Positions 1 through 7,948 of a DNA stretch of 27,594 nt are shown one piece after another. The position numbers and the translations under genes are program-made. The notes under the pieces are model-generated. The model did not search any database and had not been told where the DNA came from. It worked only from the letters and a program-made list of their open reading frames with translations. The stretch covers positions 1-27,594 of the forward strand of contig CAADTT010000127.1 of the NCBI GenBank assembly GCA_900752065.1, given 5' to 3'. Positions within the stretch are counted from its first letter, which is position 1; every line of letters starts with the position of its first letter. Origin of the DNA: Lachnospiraceae bacterium (GTDB lineage Bacteria > Bacillota > Clostridia > Lachnospirales > Lachnospiraceae).

Positions 1-20
1 AGAACATGATTCAAGTGTGA

Positions 21-61
21 GCAGGCTCCATTTTGCGCAGCAAAATCTCCAATGAGCCTGC
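21..61. repeat. Nested hairpin, possible remnant of the local structured repeat family
   Basis: Seen directly: an 8-bp outer stem (GCAGGCTC at 21-28, GAGCCTGC at 54-61) encloses a perfect 7-bp inner hairpin at 30-46 (ATTTTGC, loop GCA, GCAAAAT). The outer stem is followed at once by GAATG and then TTAC. The outer stems of the two long elements at 24011-24175 and 27331-27494 are also followed by GAATG, and those elements end in GTTAC. It may therefore be a shortened relative, but only one inner hairpin is present and no matching left end is visible inside the window. Confidence 0.45.
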
Positions 62-65
62 GAAT

Positions 66-99
66 GTTACTTTTTACTGGCTAGCCAGTGAAAAGTAAC
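66..99. repeat. 34-bp near-perfect palindrome upstream of the amidase promoter
   Basis: Seen directly: a 17-bp inverted repeat with no spacer, starting GTTAC and ending GTAAC, centred on the CTAG at 81-84. Only one position, 75/90, is not Watson-Crick (it would be a G-T wobble in RNA). It lies 47 bp upstream of the -35 box. There is no T-run after it, so it is a poor Rho-independent terminator. It could be an operator, the end of a mobile repeat, or an RNA hairpin at the 3' end of an upstream gene outside the window. Confidence 0.6.
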
Positions 100-145
100 A
101 ACGATTGTTTACAATTCAGTAAAGAAATGTTACGGAATTGTTTCG

Positions 146-174
146 TTGACAGAACTGGGGGGAAAACGTATAAT
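146..174 (+). promoter_or_regulatory. SigA-type promoter of the amidase gene
   Basis: The -35 box TTGACA (146-151) and -10 box TATAAT (169-174) both match consensus exactly and are separated by 17 bp. The amidase ATG lies 47 bp after the -10 box, leaving a short leader with an AAGGGG-type ribosome binding site at about 206-211. This is the strongest promoter I see in the window and suggests strong basal expression, possibly modulated by the palindrome at 66-99. Confidence 0.88.
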
Positions 175-220
175 GTTAGCGGAGTATAAAGAGATTGGAG
201 ACGAAAAGGGGAATTAAAGG

Positions 221-2068
221 ATGAAAAACATAAAAAAAGGCATGGTTCTGCTGCTTTTTCTGGTAATGGGGGTTAGCTGGCTGATGATGGGGAGACATCT
301 GCAGGCGGCTGCGGAGAGCCCGGCGTTGGAGTACATTTATACAGACGGAGAGGTAATCATTGTTTCAGTGAATATGGAAGGGAGAAGTCTGGAGAATGCA
401 AAACTTACCTGGAAAGACGGAGATGGGATCAGGAGTACGGAGGCTTTGGAACTCCGGGAAGGTTATGCCGCATTTCTGACAGATGGCAGGGTGGTGCCGG
501 CCGGAGAGCTGCGCGCTCTGGAAATCCAGTGCGGCGGAGAGGAGTATGACTTTGATATACAGGCATTCCAGGCGGCATCCGATACGGTAATGGCTTCGGT
601 AGAGGAGGAGCTTCCGGTCGCGGAGGAGGCGGAGCAGATTGGCGAAGCGCTCGAGGAGGCGGAGGAAGCATCGGAAGATCAGGGATCGGAAAGGGAGATC
701 CTGGAACTGCCTCAGGGAAATGGATTAAACGGTGCATCCGATGAGGTGATCGTGGTTCTGGACCCGGGACACGGAGGTTCAGACAGCGGCGCATACAGAA
801 CCTGGGATGGCGTAAAATACATAGAAAAGGACATTGTGCTGAAGATTTCTCAGTATACGAGGGAGGAACTGGAAACCTATGCAGGTGTCAGGGTTTATCT
901 GACCAGAGAATCGGACAGGGAGCTTTCCTTAGAAGAACGGGTGGATTATGCGGCCAGCGTGGGGGCTTCTGTTCTGATCAGCCAGCATATCAATTCCACT
1001 CCGGAAAACGAGACAACGGCGACAGGAGCGGAGGTTATGGTTTCCAAAGGAAATTACCGGCCGTCACAGGCGGAAAAGACGGCAAAGATCGCGCGCACGA
1101 TTTTGGCTGAGCTCGAAAATATTGGATTTTCAAACAGAGATTTGGTATATAAGCTTTCTGAAACAGGGAATACTTATCCCAACGGCAAGCTGGCAGATTA
1201 TTATGGAATTGTAAGGCGCAGCGTGTTGGCAGGTTTTCCGGGAATGATCGTAGAGCACGGGTTTGTCAGCAATCCGAAAGATTGCCGGGCATATTACGGA
1301 ACGGATGCCAGGATTAAAAAGCTGGGAATCGCGGATGCTACGGCTATTGCAAAGTATTATGGCCTGCAGAAAAAGGATATGACGGGCTGGAATGAGGAAG
1401 ACGGCAGGTGGTTCTATGTAAATGCTGATGGTGTACGGGCGCCGGAAGGCTTTCTGGAACTGGACGGCGTGCGCTATTTTATTGGCGCGGATGGCTACCG
1501 TGTTACTGGGTGGCAGAAGCTTAGCAGTGGGAAATATTATTTCGGCAGCGACGGTGTGATGCGGACAGGCCCGGTAAATATTGATGGGAAACTGTATTTC
1601 TTTGGTGAAAAGGGCGTTATGAGCCGAAGTTTTAAAAAGGGTTTTGATGGTAAATATTATTATCCCAGGAAGAACGGCGTCCTCCATGTGGGCTGGCAGA
1701 CGATCAATGGCAGAAAATATTATTTTGCAAAGAAGACCGGGGAGGCCCGGACGGGCTGGGCGAAGCTCGGAAAATACTATTATTACTTTACAGAGAACGG
1801 CCGCATGAGAAAAGGCATGGTCACGCTGGAAGATAAAACGTACTATCTGGATAAGAGCGGCAGAAGACTGACCGGATTTGTAAACTATAAAGATAAGAAG
1901 TATTATTTCAACAAGAAAACCGGCGAGATGCAGAAGAAAACCTGGGTTCGCTTCAAAAAACAGTGGTATTACATCGGAAAGAATGGTTATGCGCTTCAGA
2001 ATACCAGAAGAAGGATAGATGGTGTGAGTTACCGCTTTGACAAAGAAGGTGTCTGCGTCAACAGATAG
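221..2068 (+). CDS. Secreted N-acetylmuramoyl-L-alanine amidase (Amidase_3) with cell-wall-binding repeats
   Basis: A 615-residue peptidoglycan hydrolase predicted to cut the bond between MurNAc and L-Ala outside the cell. Residues 1-32 form a signal peptide: basic start, hydrophobic core, AAA-like cleavage region. Residues 33-125 are an unrecognised N-terminal domain, followed by a Glu-rich linker at about 126-165. The Amidase_3 catalytic domain spans about 175-382; the zinc and catalytic residues fit H184 (DPGHGG), E202, H256 (SQHIN) and E345 (VEHGFVSN). From about 388 to the end there are roughly eleven 20-residue repeats of the WxxxxGKYYF...G type, as in choline-binding or glucan-binding wall anchors. 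It has its own consensus promoter and is followed 84 bp later by the glycan genes. It probably remodels the wall where the polymer is attached, but could simply be a neighbour. The ligand of the repeats is unknown. Confidence 0.93.
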   Translation: MKNIKKGMVLLLFLVMGVSWLMMGRHLQAAAESPALEYIYTDGEVIIVSVNMEGRSLENAKLTWKDGDGIRSTEALELREGYAAFLTDGRVVPAGELRALEIQCGGEEYDFDIQAFQAASDTVMASVEEELPVAEEAEQIGEALEEAEEASEDQGSEREILELPQGNGLNGASDEVIVVLDPGHGGSDSGAYRTWDGVKYIEKDIVLKISQYTREELETYAGVRVYLTRESDRELSLEERVDYAASVGASVLISQHINSTPENETTATGAEVMVSKGNYRPSQAEKTAKIARTILAELENIGFSNRDLVYKLSETGNTYPNGKLADYYGIVRRSVLAGFPGMIVEHGFVSNPKDCRAYYGTDARIKKLGIADATAIAKYYGLQKKDMTGWNEEDGRWFYVNADGVRAPEGFLELDGVRYFIGADGYRVTGWQKLSSGKYYFGSDGVMRTGPVNIDGKLYFFGEKGVMSRSFKKGFDGKYYYPRKNGVLHVGWQTINGRKYYFAKKTGEARTGWAKLGKYYYYFTENGRMRKGMVTLEDKTYYLDKSGRRLTGFVNYKDKKYYFNKKTGEMQKKTWVRFKKQWYYIGKNGYALQNTRRRIDGVSYRFDKEGVCVNR

Positions 2069-2097
2069 TTGTCATTTTCTGTTTTTTGGTGTAAGAT
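2069..2097 (+). promoter_or_regulatory. Promoter of the glycan gene cluster
   Basis: TTGTCA (2069-2074) and TAAGAT (2092-2097) are separated by exactly 17 bp, each one or two bases off consensus. They begin directly after the amidase stop codon, so the glycan genes need not depend on read-through from the amidase. The leader between the -10 box and the start at 2153 contains a small CAGC-AAAA-GCTG hairpin within a larger imperfect GCGGC/GCCGC stem (about 2108-2133), whose role is unknown. Confidence 0.65.
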
Positions 2098-2152
2098 ATA
2101 CGGATAAGCGGCAGCAAAAGCTGGAGCAGCCGCAGGTAACAAAGGAGAGAAT

Positions 2153-3541
2153 ATGGAACGTAGGGAAAAATATAAGAGAATTATCATGTTCTGCACATCT
2201 TTTCTCATCATGGCTATCCAGACAGGTGTGTTTGCTTACGTGTGGTTTCATTATTATTCGAATGCCGGAGTTATTGGAAAGAAGTTCTGGTACAGAGGAA
2301 ATTTTGTAGTAATCGGGCAGTATGCGTTGATGCTTTTCATGTTCTATAAATTATACGGCGGCTTCAAGGTGGGATATCTGCGGGTGTTTGACGTGCTGTT
2401 TTCCCAGATTTTGTCCGTGCTGTGTGTCAATGTGATCACTTATCTGCAGCTTGCACTGATCGGTCACTGGAGGTTTGGCTCTCATGTGATGCCGATCTTG
2501 AATATGACATTTTTTAACCTGATGGTGGTAGTAATATGGGTCGTATTTATGAGATGGATCTATGCCAAGATCTATCCGCCGCGCAGGATGCTGCTGATCT
2601 ATGGGGAACACAGCCCGGCGGATCTGATCCAAAAAATATCCTCGAGGGAAGACAAGTACAACATCTGTGAGACGATTCATCTGAGTAAGGGAGAGGAAGC
2701 TATCCGGGCAAAAATCAGCGAATACAAAAACATCATTTTGGGTGATATTCCGTCCCATGAAAGAAACATATTCCTGAAATATTGCTTTGAAAAGGATATC
2801 CGCTGCTACAGCATTCCAAAGCTTTCCGATATCATGCTTCAGAGTGCGGACAATATCCATCTGTTTGATACAACGCTGCTCCTGTTCCGAAACAGGGGAC
2901 TCACGGCAGAACAGAAATTTTTGAAACGTTTTTTTGATGTTCTTATGTCCCTGATCGGGATCGTGCTGGCGTCGCCCTTTATGCTGGTGATCGCAATACT
3001 GATCAAAGCGTATGACAGGGGACCCGTATTTTATAAGCAGGAGCGTCTGACAGAGAATGGCAGGATCTTCTATGTGCTGAAATTCCGCAGTATGAGGGTG
3101 GATTCTGAAAAAGCGGGAGCAAGGCTTGCCATGAAGCATGACAGCCGGGTGACGCCTGTGGGAAGGGTGCTCAGGAATATTCATTTTGACGAACTTCCCC
3201 AGCTCTTTAATATCCTGAAAGGAGATATGTCGCTGGTGGGTCCGCGTCCGGAGCGTCCGGAGATCGCAGAGGAATATAAGAAGGAAATACCGGAATTTGA
3301 TTACCGGTTGAAGATGAAAGCAGGGCTGACCGGATATGCACAGGTGTATGGAAAGTATAATACAACGCCATACGATAAACTGAAGCTTGATTTGACTTAT
3401 ATTGAAAATTATAGTTTTTTTCTGGACATGAAACTGTTATTTCTGACATTTAAGATTCTTTTCCAGAAAGAGAATACCGAAGGAGTGGAACAGTGGCAGG
3501 TAACGGCGGCGACGAAGGAAGAAGAGAAAAAAGGCAGATAG
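2153..3541 (+). CDS. Initiating polyprenyl-phosphate sugar-1-phosphate transferase (WbaP/CpsE type)
   Basis: A 462-residue membrane enzyme expected to transfer a hexose-1-phosphate from a nucleotide sugar to undecaprenyl phosphate, the first step of repeat-unit or chain synthesis. The N-terminal part has about four hydrophobic segments (about 10-33, 50-68, 82-104, 118-134), then a soluble central region (145-245). The C-terminal bacterial sugar transferase domain starts at about 257, with a reentrant hydrophobic helix (262-285), KFRSM (310-314), the catalytic-type Asp-Glu pair D346-E347 (FDELPQL) and PRPE (364-367). All are hallmarks of the polyisoprenyl-phosphate hexose-1-phosphate transferase family. 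The start has AAGGAGAG upstream. The 3' end overlaps the next gene by 49 bp. Which sugar it transfers cannot be read from the sequence. Confidence 0.93.
   Translation: MERREKYKRIIMFCTSFLIMAIQTGVFAYVWFHYYSNAGVIGKKFWYRGNFVVIGQYALMLFMFYKLYGGFKVGYLRVFDVLFSQILSVLCVNVITYLQLALIGHWRFGSHVMPILNMTFFNLMVVVIWVVFMRWIYAKIYPPRRMLLIYGEHSPADLIQKISSREDKYNICETIHLSKGEEAIRAKISEYKNIILGDIPSHERNIFLKYCFEKDIRCYSIPKLSDIMLQSADNIHLFDTTLLLFRNRGLTAEQKFLKRFFDVLMSLIGIVLASPFMLVIAILIKAYDRGPVFYKQERLTENGRIFYVLKFRSMRVDSEKAGARLAMKHDSRVTPVGRVLRNIHFDELPQLFNILKGDMSLVGPRPERPEIAEEYKKEIPEFDYRLKMKAGLTGYAQVYGKYNTTPYDKLKLDLTYIENYSFFLDMKLLFLTFKILFQKENTEGVEQWQVTAATKEEEKKGR
3481..3485 (+). promoter_or_regulatory. Ribosome binding site deciding the GTG start at 3493
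   Basis: AGGAG lies 7 bp before GTG at 3493, inside the 3' end of the initiating transferase gene. It supports a GTG start and a 49-bp coding overlap, so the two genes are probably translationally coupled. Confidence 0.7.
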
Positions 3542-4326
3542 CAGAGGAAGAAAAGCCGCTGGTATCCGTGGTGATTCCTGCGTACAACTGCAGCAGGACG
3601 CTGGCTCAGGCTATTGATTCTGCACTGGCACAGGAGATATCAATGGAAATCCTGGTGCTGGACAATGGGAGCGTGGAGGATCTTAGCGGAGTGATGGAAC
3701 AGTACCGGGGAAATCCGGTGGTTCATTACAGGCGGAACGAAGAGAACCTGGGTGCATCCGGTTCCAGAAACATGGGTGTGGAGCTGGCAAGAGGAAGCTA
3801 TGTAGCCTTTCTGGATTCGGATGACTGGTGGGAAAAGGGAAAGCTGAAAAAACAGCTTGACCGGATCGAACAGACCGGGGATGTGCTGTGTGCGACAGCA
3901 CGTGAACTGGTGACGCCGGAGGGAAGACGAACCGGAAGGGTGATTCCCGTTCCGGAAACCATCACCTACCGGCAGATGCTGGCTGGAAACAGTATCAACT
4001 GTTCCTCCGTACTGATGCGGACAGAGGTTGCCAGAGAATTTCCTATGTGCCATGAGGACAGTCATGAGGACTATATTATGTGGCTGAGGATTCTGCAGAA
4101 ATACGGGGAAGCCTGTGCGGTCAACGAGCCTTTGCTCAAGTACCGCCTGAGCAGCAGCGGGAAATCTGGAAATAAACTGAAATCGGCGAAGATGACATTT
4201 ATGGTCTATCGTTATATGGGATTTGGAATGGTAAAATCCTGCTGGTGTTTCCTGCGGTATGCGTACCACGGCGTGAGCAAGTATGCCGGAGCACATCTGC
4301 GGGGGAAGAAGCATCGAAGGAACTGA
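3493..4326 (+). CDS. GT2 family glycosyltransferase
   Basis: A 277-residue cytoplasmic GT-A-fold enzyme. After a charged leader of about 20 residues, the GT2 core begins at VSVVIPAYN (24-32). A nucleotide-binding Asp is at LDNGS (56-60), the metal-binding motif is LDSDD (107-111), and the likely catalytic-base region is HEDYIMW (191-197). The C-terminal 50 residues are basic and aromatic and may associate peripherally with the membrane. The GTG start is chosen because AGGAG sits 7 bp upstream. The gene begins inside the initiating transferase gene, so it is a good candidate for adding the second sugar. Donor and acceptor sugars are unknown. Confidence 0.9.
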   Translation: MAGNGGDEGRREKRQIAEEEKPLVSVVIPAYNCSRTLAQAIDSALAQEISMEILVLDNGSVEDLSGVMEQYRGNPVVHYRRNEENLGASGSRNMGVELARGSYVAFLDSDDWWEKGKLKKQLDRIEQTGDVLCATARELVTPEGRRTGRVIPVPETITYRQMLAGNSINCSSVLMRTEVAREFPMCHEDSHEDYIMWLRILQKYGEACAVNEPLLKYRLSSSGKSGNKLKSAKMTFMVYRYMGFGMVKSCWCFLRYAYHGVSKYAGAHLRGKKHRRN

Positions 4327-4390
4327 CAGAACGTCGGCAGGGGGAGAGCGAGAAGAGCAGCAGGATTGACGCAGAAAGGGATGGGCGAAA

Positions 4391-5572
4391 ATGAAGGAAA
4401 TCTGTGTATCGGTAATCGTTCCGGTCTATAATACGGAAAAATATCTGGAACAGTGCTTAAACAGCATACTGGGGCAGACACTGCAGGAGATTGAAGTGAT
4501 CTGCATAGACGATGGCTCTTCGGATGGTTCAGTGAATATTATTGAAAAAATGCGCGCAGAGGATGCAAGGCTGCAGCTTCTGACACAGAAAAATGCCGGA
4601 GGCGGAGCAGCGAGAAATCTGGGAATCCGCCATGCAAAAGGGAAATATCTGATGTTCCTTGATTCCGATGATTTTTTTCATCCGCAGCTTCTGGAGAAAA
4701 TGGTGCAGCGGTGTGAAGAGACAGAGGCGCAGATGTGCATTTGCAAGGCGAGATGTTATCATGAAGATCTGGAATTTGATACGGCAGAGCCGGCAGCCAT
4801 GCGGGAGGAACTTATGCCGGAAAAAGAGGTATTCTGCTGGAAGGATATGCCGGATACGATATTCAATGCCTTTCACAACTGGCCCTGGAATAAGATCTTT
4901 CTGCGGACATTTGTGACCGGAAAAAATCTGAACTTTCAGGAGATCCGGCGGACAAATGATCTGTTTTTTACCTGTAGGGCATTGATGGAGGCGGAGAAGA
5001 TCACGGCTCTCCGGGAGGAATTGATCTGGTATCGAGTGGGAATCAGCGGAAGCTGCCAGACCACGAACCGGGAAGCGCCGCTGGATTTCTTTCAGGCATT
5101 TTCTGCTTTAAAAAACTATCTGGAAAACAGAGGAGTGTTTGGACAGGTAGAGAAGAGCTTTGTGAATCATGCGTTAAACGGATGCATCGCAAATCTGAAT
5201 TCACAGGAAAATGACAGGGCGCAGGAGGCCCTTTATGACAGACTGAAGGGTGAGCTCTTGAAAAAACTTGCGGTCGATGGACAGCCGGAGGAATATTTTC
5301 ATGAGTGTAACCGGGGGATGTATGGTTTTTACCGGGTGATGCTGGAAGGGGACTATACGGATTATCTGCGGTATCGGATCCGGGATCTGAAGGAGGAGAG
5401 GGATCGGTGCCTGAAGAGTGACCATGAAGAAAAGATGGACTATCTGCGGGGATGTATCGGATATCACCAGCAGAAGCATGATCTTCTTGCCAGCAGAGAG
5501 TACCGTCTGGGGGCGAAGCTTTTGTATCTTCCATTAAAGGTAAAAAACATGTTTCGGAAGAAAGAGCCGTAG
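4391..5572 (+). CDS. GT2 family glycosyltransferase with C-terminal basic tail (paralogue of the next gene)
   Basis: A 393-residue GT2 enzyme: VSVIVPVYN near the N-terminus, nucleotide-binding IDDGS (39-43), metal-binding LDSDD (90-94), and a downstream NKIF...RRTNDLFF region that probably holds the acceptor site and base. After about residue 320 the chain becomes a charged helix (likely coiled coil) and ends in YRLG followed by a basic amphipathic tail with LPLKVKNMF. It closely resembles the next gene along most of its length, including the GWxDMPDxIF-like segment (here CWKDMPDTIF), so the two arose by duplication. It is separated from the previous gene by 64 bp without a clear promoter. 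The likely product adds a sugar to the lipid-linked glycan on the cytoplasmic face. Confidence 0.9.
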   Translation: MKEICVSVIVPVYNTEKYLEQCLNSILGQTLQEIEVICIDDGSSDGSVNIIEKMRAEDARLQLLTQKNAGGGAARNLGIRHAKGKYLMFLDSDDFFHPQLLEKMVQRCEETEAQMCICKARCYHEDLEFDTAEPAAMREELMPEKEVFCWKDMPDTIFNAFHNWPWNKIFLRTFVTGKNLNFQEIRRTNDLFFTCRALMEAEKITALREELIWYRVGISGSCQTTNREAPLDFFQAFSALKNYLENRGVFGQVEKSFVNHALNGCIANLNSQENDRAQEALYDRLKGELLKKLAVDGQPEEYFHECNRGMYGFYRVMLEGDYTDYLRYRIRDLKEERDRCLKSDHEEKMDYLRGCIGYHQQKHDLLASREYRLGAKLLYLPLKVKNMFRKKEP

Positions 5573-5583
5573 AAAAAGACGTT

Positions 5584-5613
5584 TTGACAGATACTTTGGC
5601 TTTATGATAGAAT
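5584..5613 (+). promoter_or_regulatory. Internal promoter before the second GT2 paralogue
   Basis: TTGACA (5584-5589, exact consensus) and TAGAAT (5608-5613) are 18 bp apart. A TGA at 5605-5607 immediately precedes the -10 box, giving the TGN extension of an extended -10 promoter. It lies in the 82-bp gap between the paralogous glycosyltransferase genes and could drive 5655 onward independently. Confidence 0.72.
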
Positions 5614-5654
5614 AGGCGGGATAACAGGGAGACTTAACAGGAGCGGAGGATAGA

Positions 5655-6797
5655 ATGTCTGAGGAGAGAAAAGTATCGGTGATACTTCCGGTATATAATG
5701 TGGAACGGTATCTGCAGCAATGCATGGAGGATATTCTGGGGCAGACCTTGAAGGAAATAGAAGTGATCTGCATTGATGACGGCTCCGGAGACAGAAGTCT
5801 TGAGATCCTGAGAGACTATGAGAGAAGAGATGCCAGAGTGCGGGTGCTGACCCAGGAAAATGCAGGGGCAGCGGCGGCGCGGAACAGAGGGATGGAGCTC
5901 GCCAGGGGGAAATATCTGTCGTTTCTGGATTCTGATGATTTTTTTGAGCAGGATATGCTGGAAAAGGCGTACCGGTGTGCAGAAAAGGAGCAGGCGGAGA
6001 TCACCATCTTTCGGGGAAACCGGTATGATGACACGATGGAGGCATATCTTCCGATGGATTATTCCATCAAAAGCTGGCAGCTCCCTGAAAAAAATCCTTT
6101 TGGCTGGAGGGATATGCCGGATCATATCTTTACCTTTGCCGTTGGATGGGCATGGGATAAGCTGTATCTTAGAAAATTTGTGGAAGATGCGAAGCTTCAG
6201 TTTCAGCAGCTTCGTACCTCCAATGACTTATATTTTGTTTTTTCTTCGTTGGCTAAGGCAGAGCGGATTTTTACGATGGACGACCTGCTGGTTCATCACA
6301 GGATCCATGTGAAAGGCTCTCTTTCTGTGACGAGAGAAAAATCCTGGAGATGTTTTTTTGAAGCATGTACAGCATTGCAGGATGAGCTGATCCGGATGGG
6401 AGTTTATGAGGAACTGGAAAAGGGCTTTGTGAGCTGGGCGCTTCACTTCTGCTTCTGGAATCTGGACACGATAGAGGGCGCGGCTTACGGGAAGGTTTAT
6501 GATTTGATCTGCGAAGAATGCAGCGAGCGTTTCGGTTTTTTCCGGTATTCGAGAGAAGATTACGTGCAGCCGGAGCTTTATGACAGGCTTTTGCAGATGA
6601 AAAACTGTTCCTGTGTAGAATATCTTCGGAGGGAGAATAAAAAGCTGACGGAGGAGAAGCGGGAGAAACAGGAGAGAATTGCAGAGCTGGAAAGAGAGAA
6701 CAGAGAGATAAAAAATTCTCCTACCTTCCGGGCCGGGCGGGTAATTATGGCAGTACCCGGAAAAATAAAGCGTATACGAAAAGGAAACAGGCGGTGA
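5655..6797 (+). CDS. GT2 family glycosyltransferase, tandem paralogue of the preceding gene
   Basis: A 380-residue GT2 enzyme with VSVILPVYN (7-15), IDDGS (40-44) and LDSDD (91-95). The central segment GWRDMPDHIF...WDKLYLRKF...RTSNDLYF aligns with the equivalent part of the previous gene. From about 315 to 355 there is a strongly charged heptad-like helix (likely coiled coil) followed by SPTFRAGR and a basic tail, the same C-terminal plan as the genes before and after. A GGAGG site lies 5 bp before the ATG, and the internal promoter at 5584-5613 lies just upstream. Its stop codon overlaps the longest reading frame of the next gene. The sugar added is unknown; divergence from its paralogue suggests a different linkage or acceptor. 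Confidence 0.9.
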   Translation: MSEERKVSVILPVYNVERYLQQCMEDILGQTLKEIEVICIDDGSGDRSLEILRDYERRDARVRVLTQENAGAAAARNRGMELARGKYLSFLDSDDFFEQDMLEKAYRCAEKEQAEITIFRGNRYDDTMEAYLPMDYSIKSWQLPEKNPFGWRDMPDHIFTFAVGWAWDKLYLRKFVEDAKLQFQQLRTSNDLYFVFSSLAKAERIFTMDDLLVHHRIHVKGSLSVTREKSWRCFFEACTALQDELIRMGVYEELEKGFVSWALHFCFWNLDTIEGAAYGKVYDLICEECSERFGFFRYSREDYVQPELYDRLLQMKNCSCVEYLRRENKKLTEEKREKQERIAELERENREIKNSPTFRAGRVIMAVPGKIKRIRKGNRR

Positions 6798-6802
6798 TCC
6801 TG

Positions 6803-6809
6803 AAGGAGG
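6803..6809 (+). promoter_or_regulatory. Ribosome binding site deciding the ATG start at 6815
   Basis: AAGGAGG lies 5 bp before ATG 6815. The open frame extends back to a GTG at 6794, but that codon is upstream of this ideal site and overlaps the previous stop codon, so 6815 is the better start. Confidence 0.75.
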
Positions 6810-6814
6810 TTGGA

Positions 6815-7948
6815 ATGCCAAAAGTATCAGTGGTGGTTCCTGTATATAATGTGGAACAATATCTGGAAGAGTGCCTCGACAGCCTGACAGGGCAGACCCT
6901 GCGGGATATGGAATTTGTCTGTGTCAATGACGGGTCTACCGATGCTTCACCGGAAATATTAAGGCGGTATGCGGCAGAGGACAGCCGGGTGAAAATCCTG
7001 GATGGGCCGAACGGCGGCTACGGAAAGGCGATGAACCGGGGACTGGATGTCTGCACGGGAGAGTATGTGGGAATCGTGGAGCCGGACGACTATGTAAAAC
7101 CGGATATGTATGAGACTCTGTACCGGATTGCGAAGGAAAAAGACCTTGAGATCATCAAATCGGATTTTTGCCGTTTTGTCACCGGGAAAGATGGAAAACG
7201 GGTTTTCCAGTATGAAAAGCTGACGCCTGTGGCATCCATGTACCGGAGGATTCTGACGCCGGAGGAGGAGCCGGAGATATTTAAGGCGGTGATGAATACC
7301 TGGTGCGGACTGTACAAACGGAGTTTTCTGGAGGAAAACCATATCCGTCACCATGAAACACCGGGAGCTTCCTTTCAGGACAACGGGTTCTGGTTCCAGG
7401 GGTTCTGCTATGTGAAAAGGCTTTACTTTCTGGACAGACCTTACTATATGAACCGGCGGGATAATCCGAATTCTTCCGTGCATAACAGGGAAAAGGTGTT
7501 CTGCATGAACGAAGAATATCTCTGGATCCGTGATTTTTTGCACGCGCATCCGGAGTTTGAACGGCGTTTTCTGGCGATTTATAATTTCAGGCGCTATCAC
7601 AACTATGTGGCATCCTTCTACCGGGTGGGCGAAGAGTATAAGGAAATGTACCTGGAGCGTTTTCAGAGAGAGTTCCTTGAGGCAGAGCAGAACGGCGAGC
7701 TGGAGGCATCCGTTTTCACACCGGAGGAATGGGAGCTGGTGAAGATTCTTCTGAAGGACCGCCATGCTTATGTCTATGAGGAGAGGATTCACCGGATACG
7801 GTTTGAGAAAGATCTGGAGATCGCGGACCTCAAAAGGGAACTGGAAAATGTGGAACAGTCCACCTCCTATAAAGTCGGAAAGGCAGTGATGTTCCTTCCC
7901 TGTGCAGTGAAGGAAAGTATTCTGCGGTTGAAGAGAAAGCATGAATAA
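6815..7948 (+). CDS. GT2 family glycosyltransferase
   Basis: A 377-residue GT2 enzyme from the ATG at 6815. It begins MPKVSVVVPVYN, has VNDGS (about 37-41) and a metal-binding VEPDD (88-92) in place of the LDSDD of its neighbours, a variant seen in GT2 enzymes. A later FQDNGFWFQ segment is probably the base region. The last 60 residues form a charged helix followed by STSYKVGK and a basic tail with LPCAVKE, repeating the C-terminal plan of the two preceding genes. The 3' end overlaps the next gene by 8 bp (ATG inside the last codons), so they are probably coupled. It probably extends the lipid-linked chain in the cytoplasm. Confidence 0.9.
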   Translation: MPKVSVVVPVYNVEQYLEECLDSLTGQTLRDMEFVCVNDGSTDASPEILRRYAAEDSRVKILDGPNGGYGKAMNRGLDVCTGEYVGIVEPDDYVKPDMYETLYRIAKEKDLEIIKSDFCRFVTGKDGKRVFQYEKLTPVASMYRRILTPEEEPEIFKAVMNTWCGLYKRSFLEENHIRHHETPGASFQDNGFWFQGFCYVKRLYFLDRPYYMNRRDNPNSSVHNREKVFCMNEEYLWIRDFLHAHPEFERRFLAIYNFRRYHNYVASFYRVGEEYKEMYLERFQREFLEAEQNGELEASVFTPEEWELVKILLKDRHAYVYEERIHRIRFEKDLEIADLKRELENVEQSTSYKVGKAVMFLPCAVKESILRLKRKHE

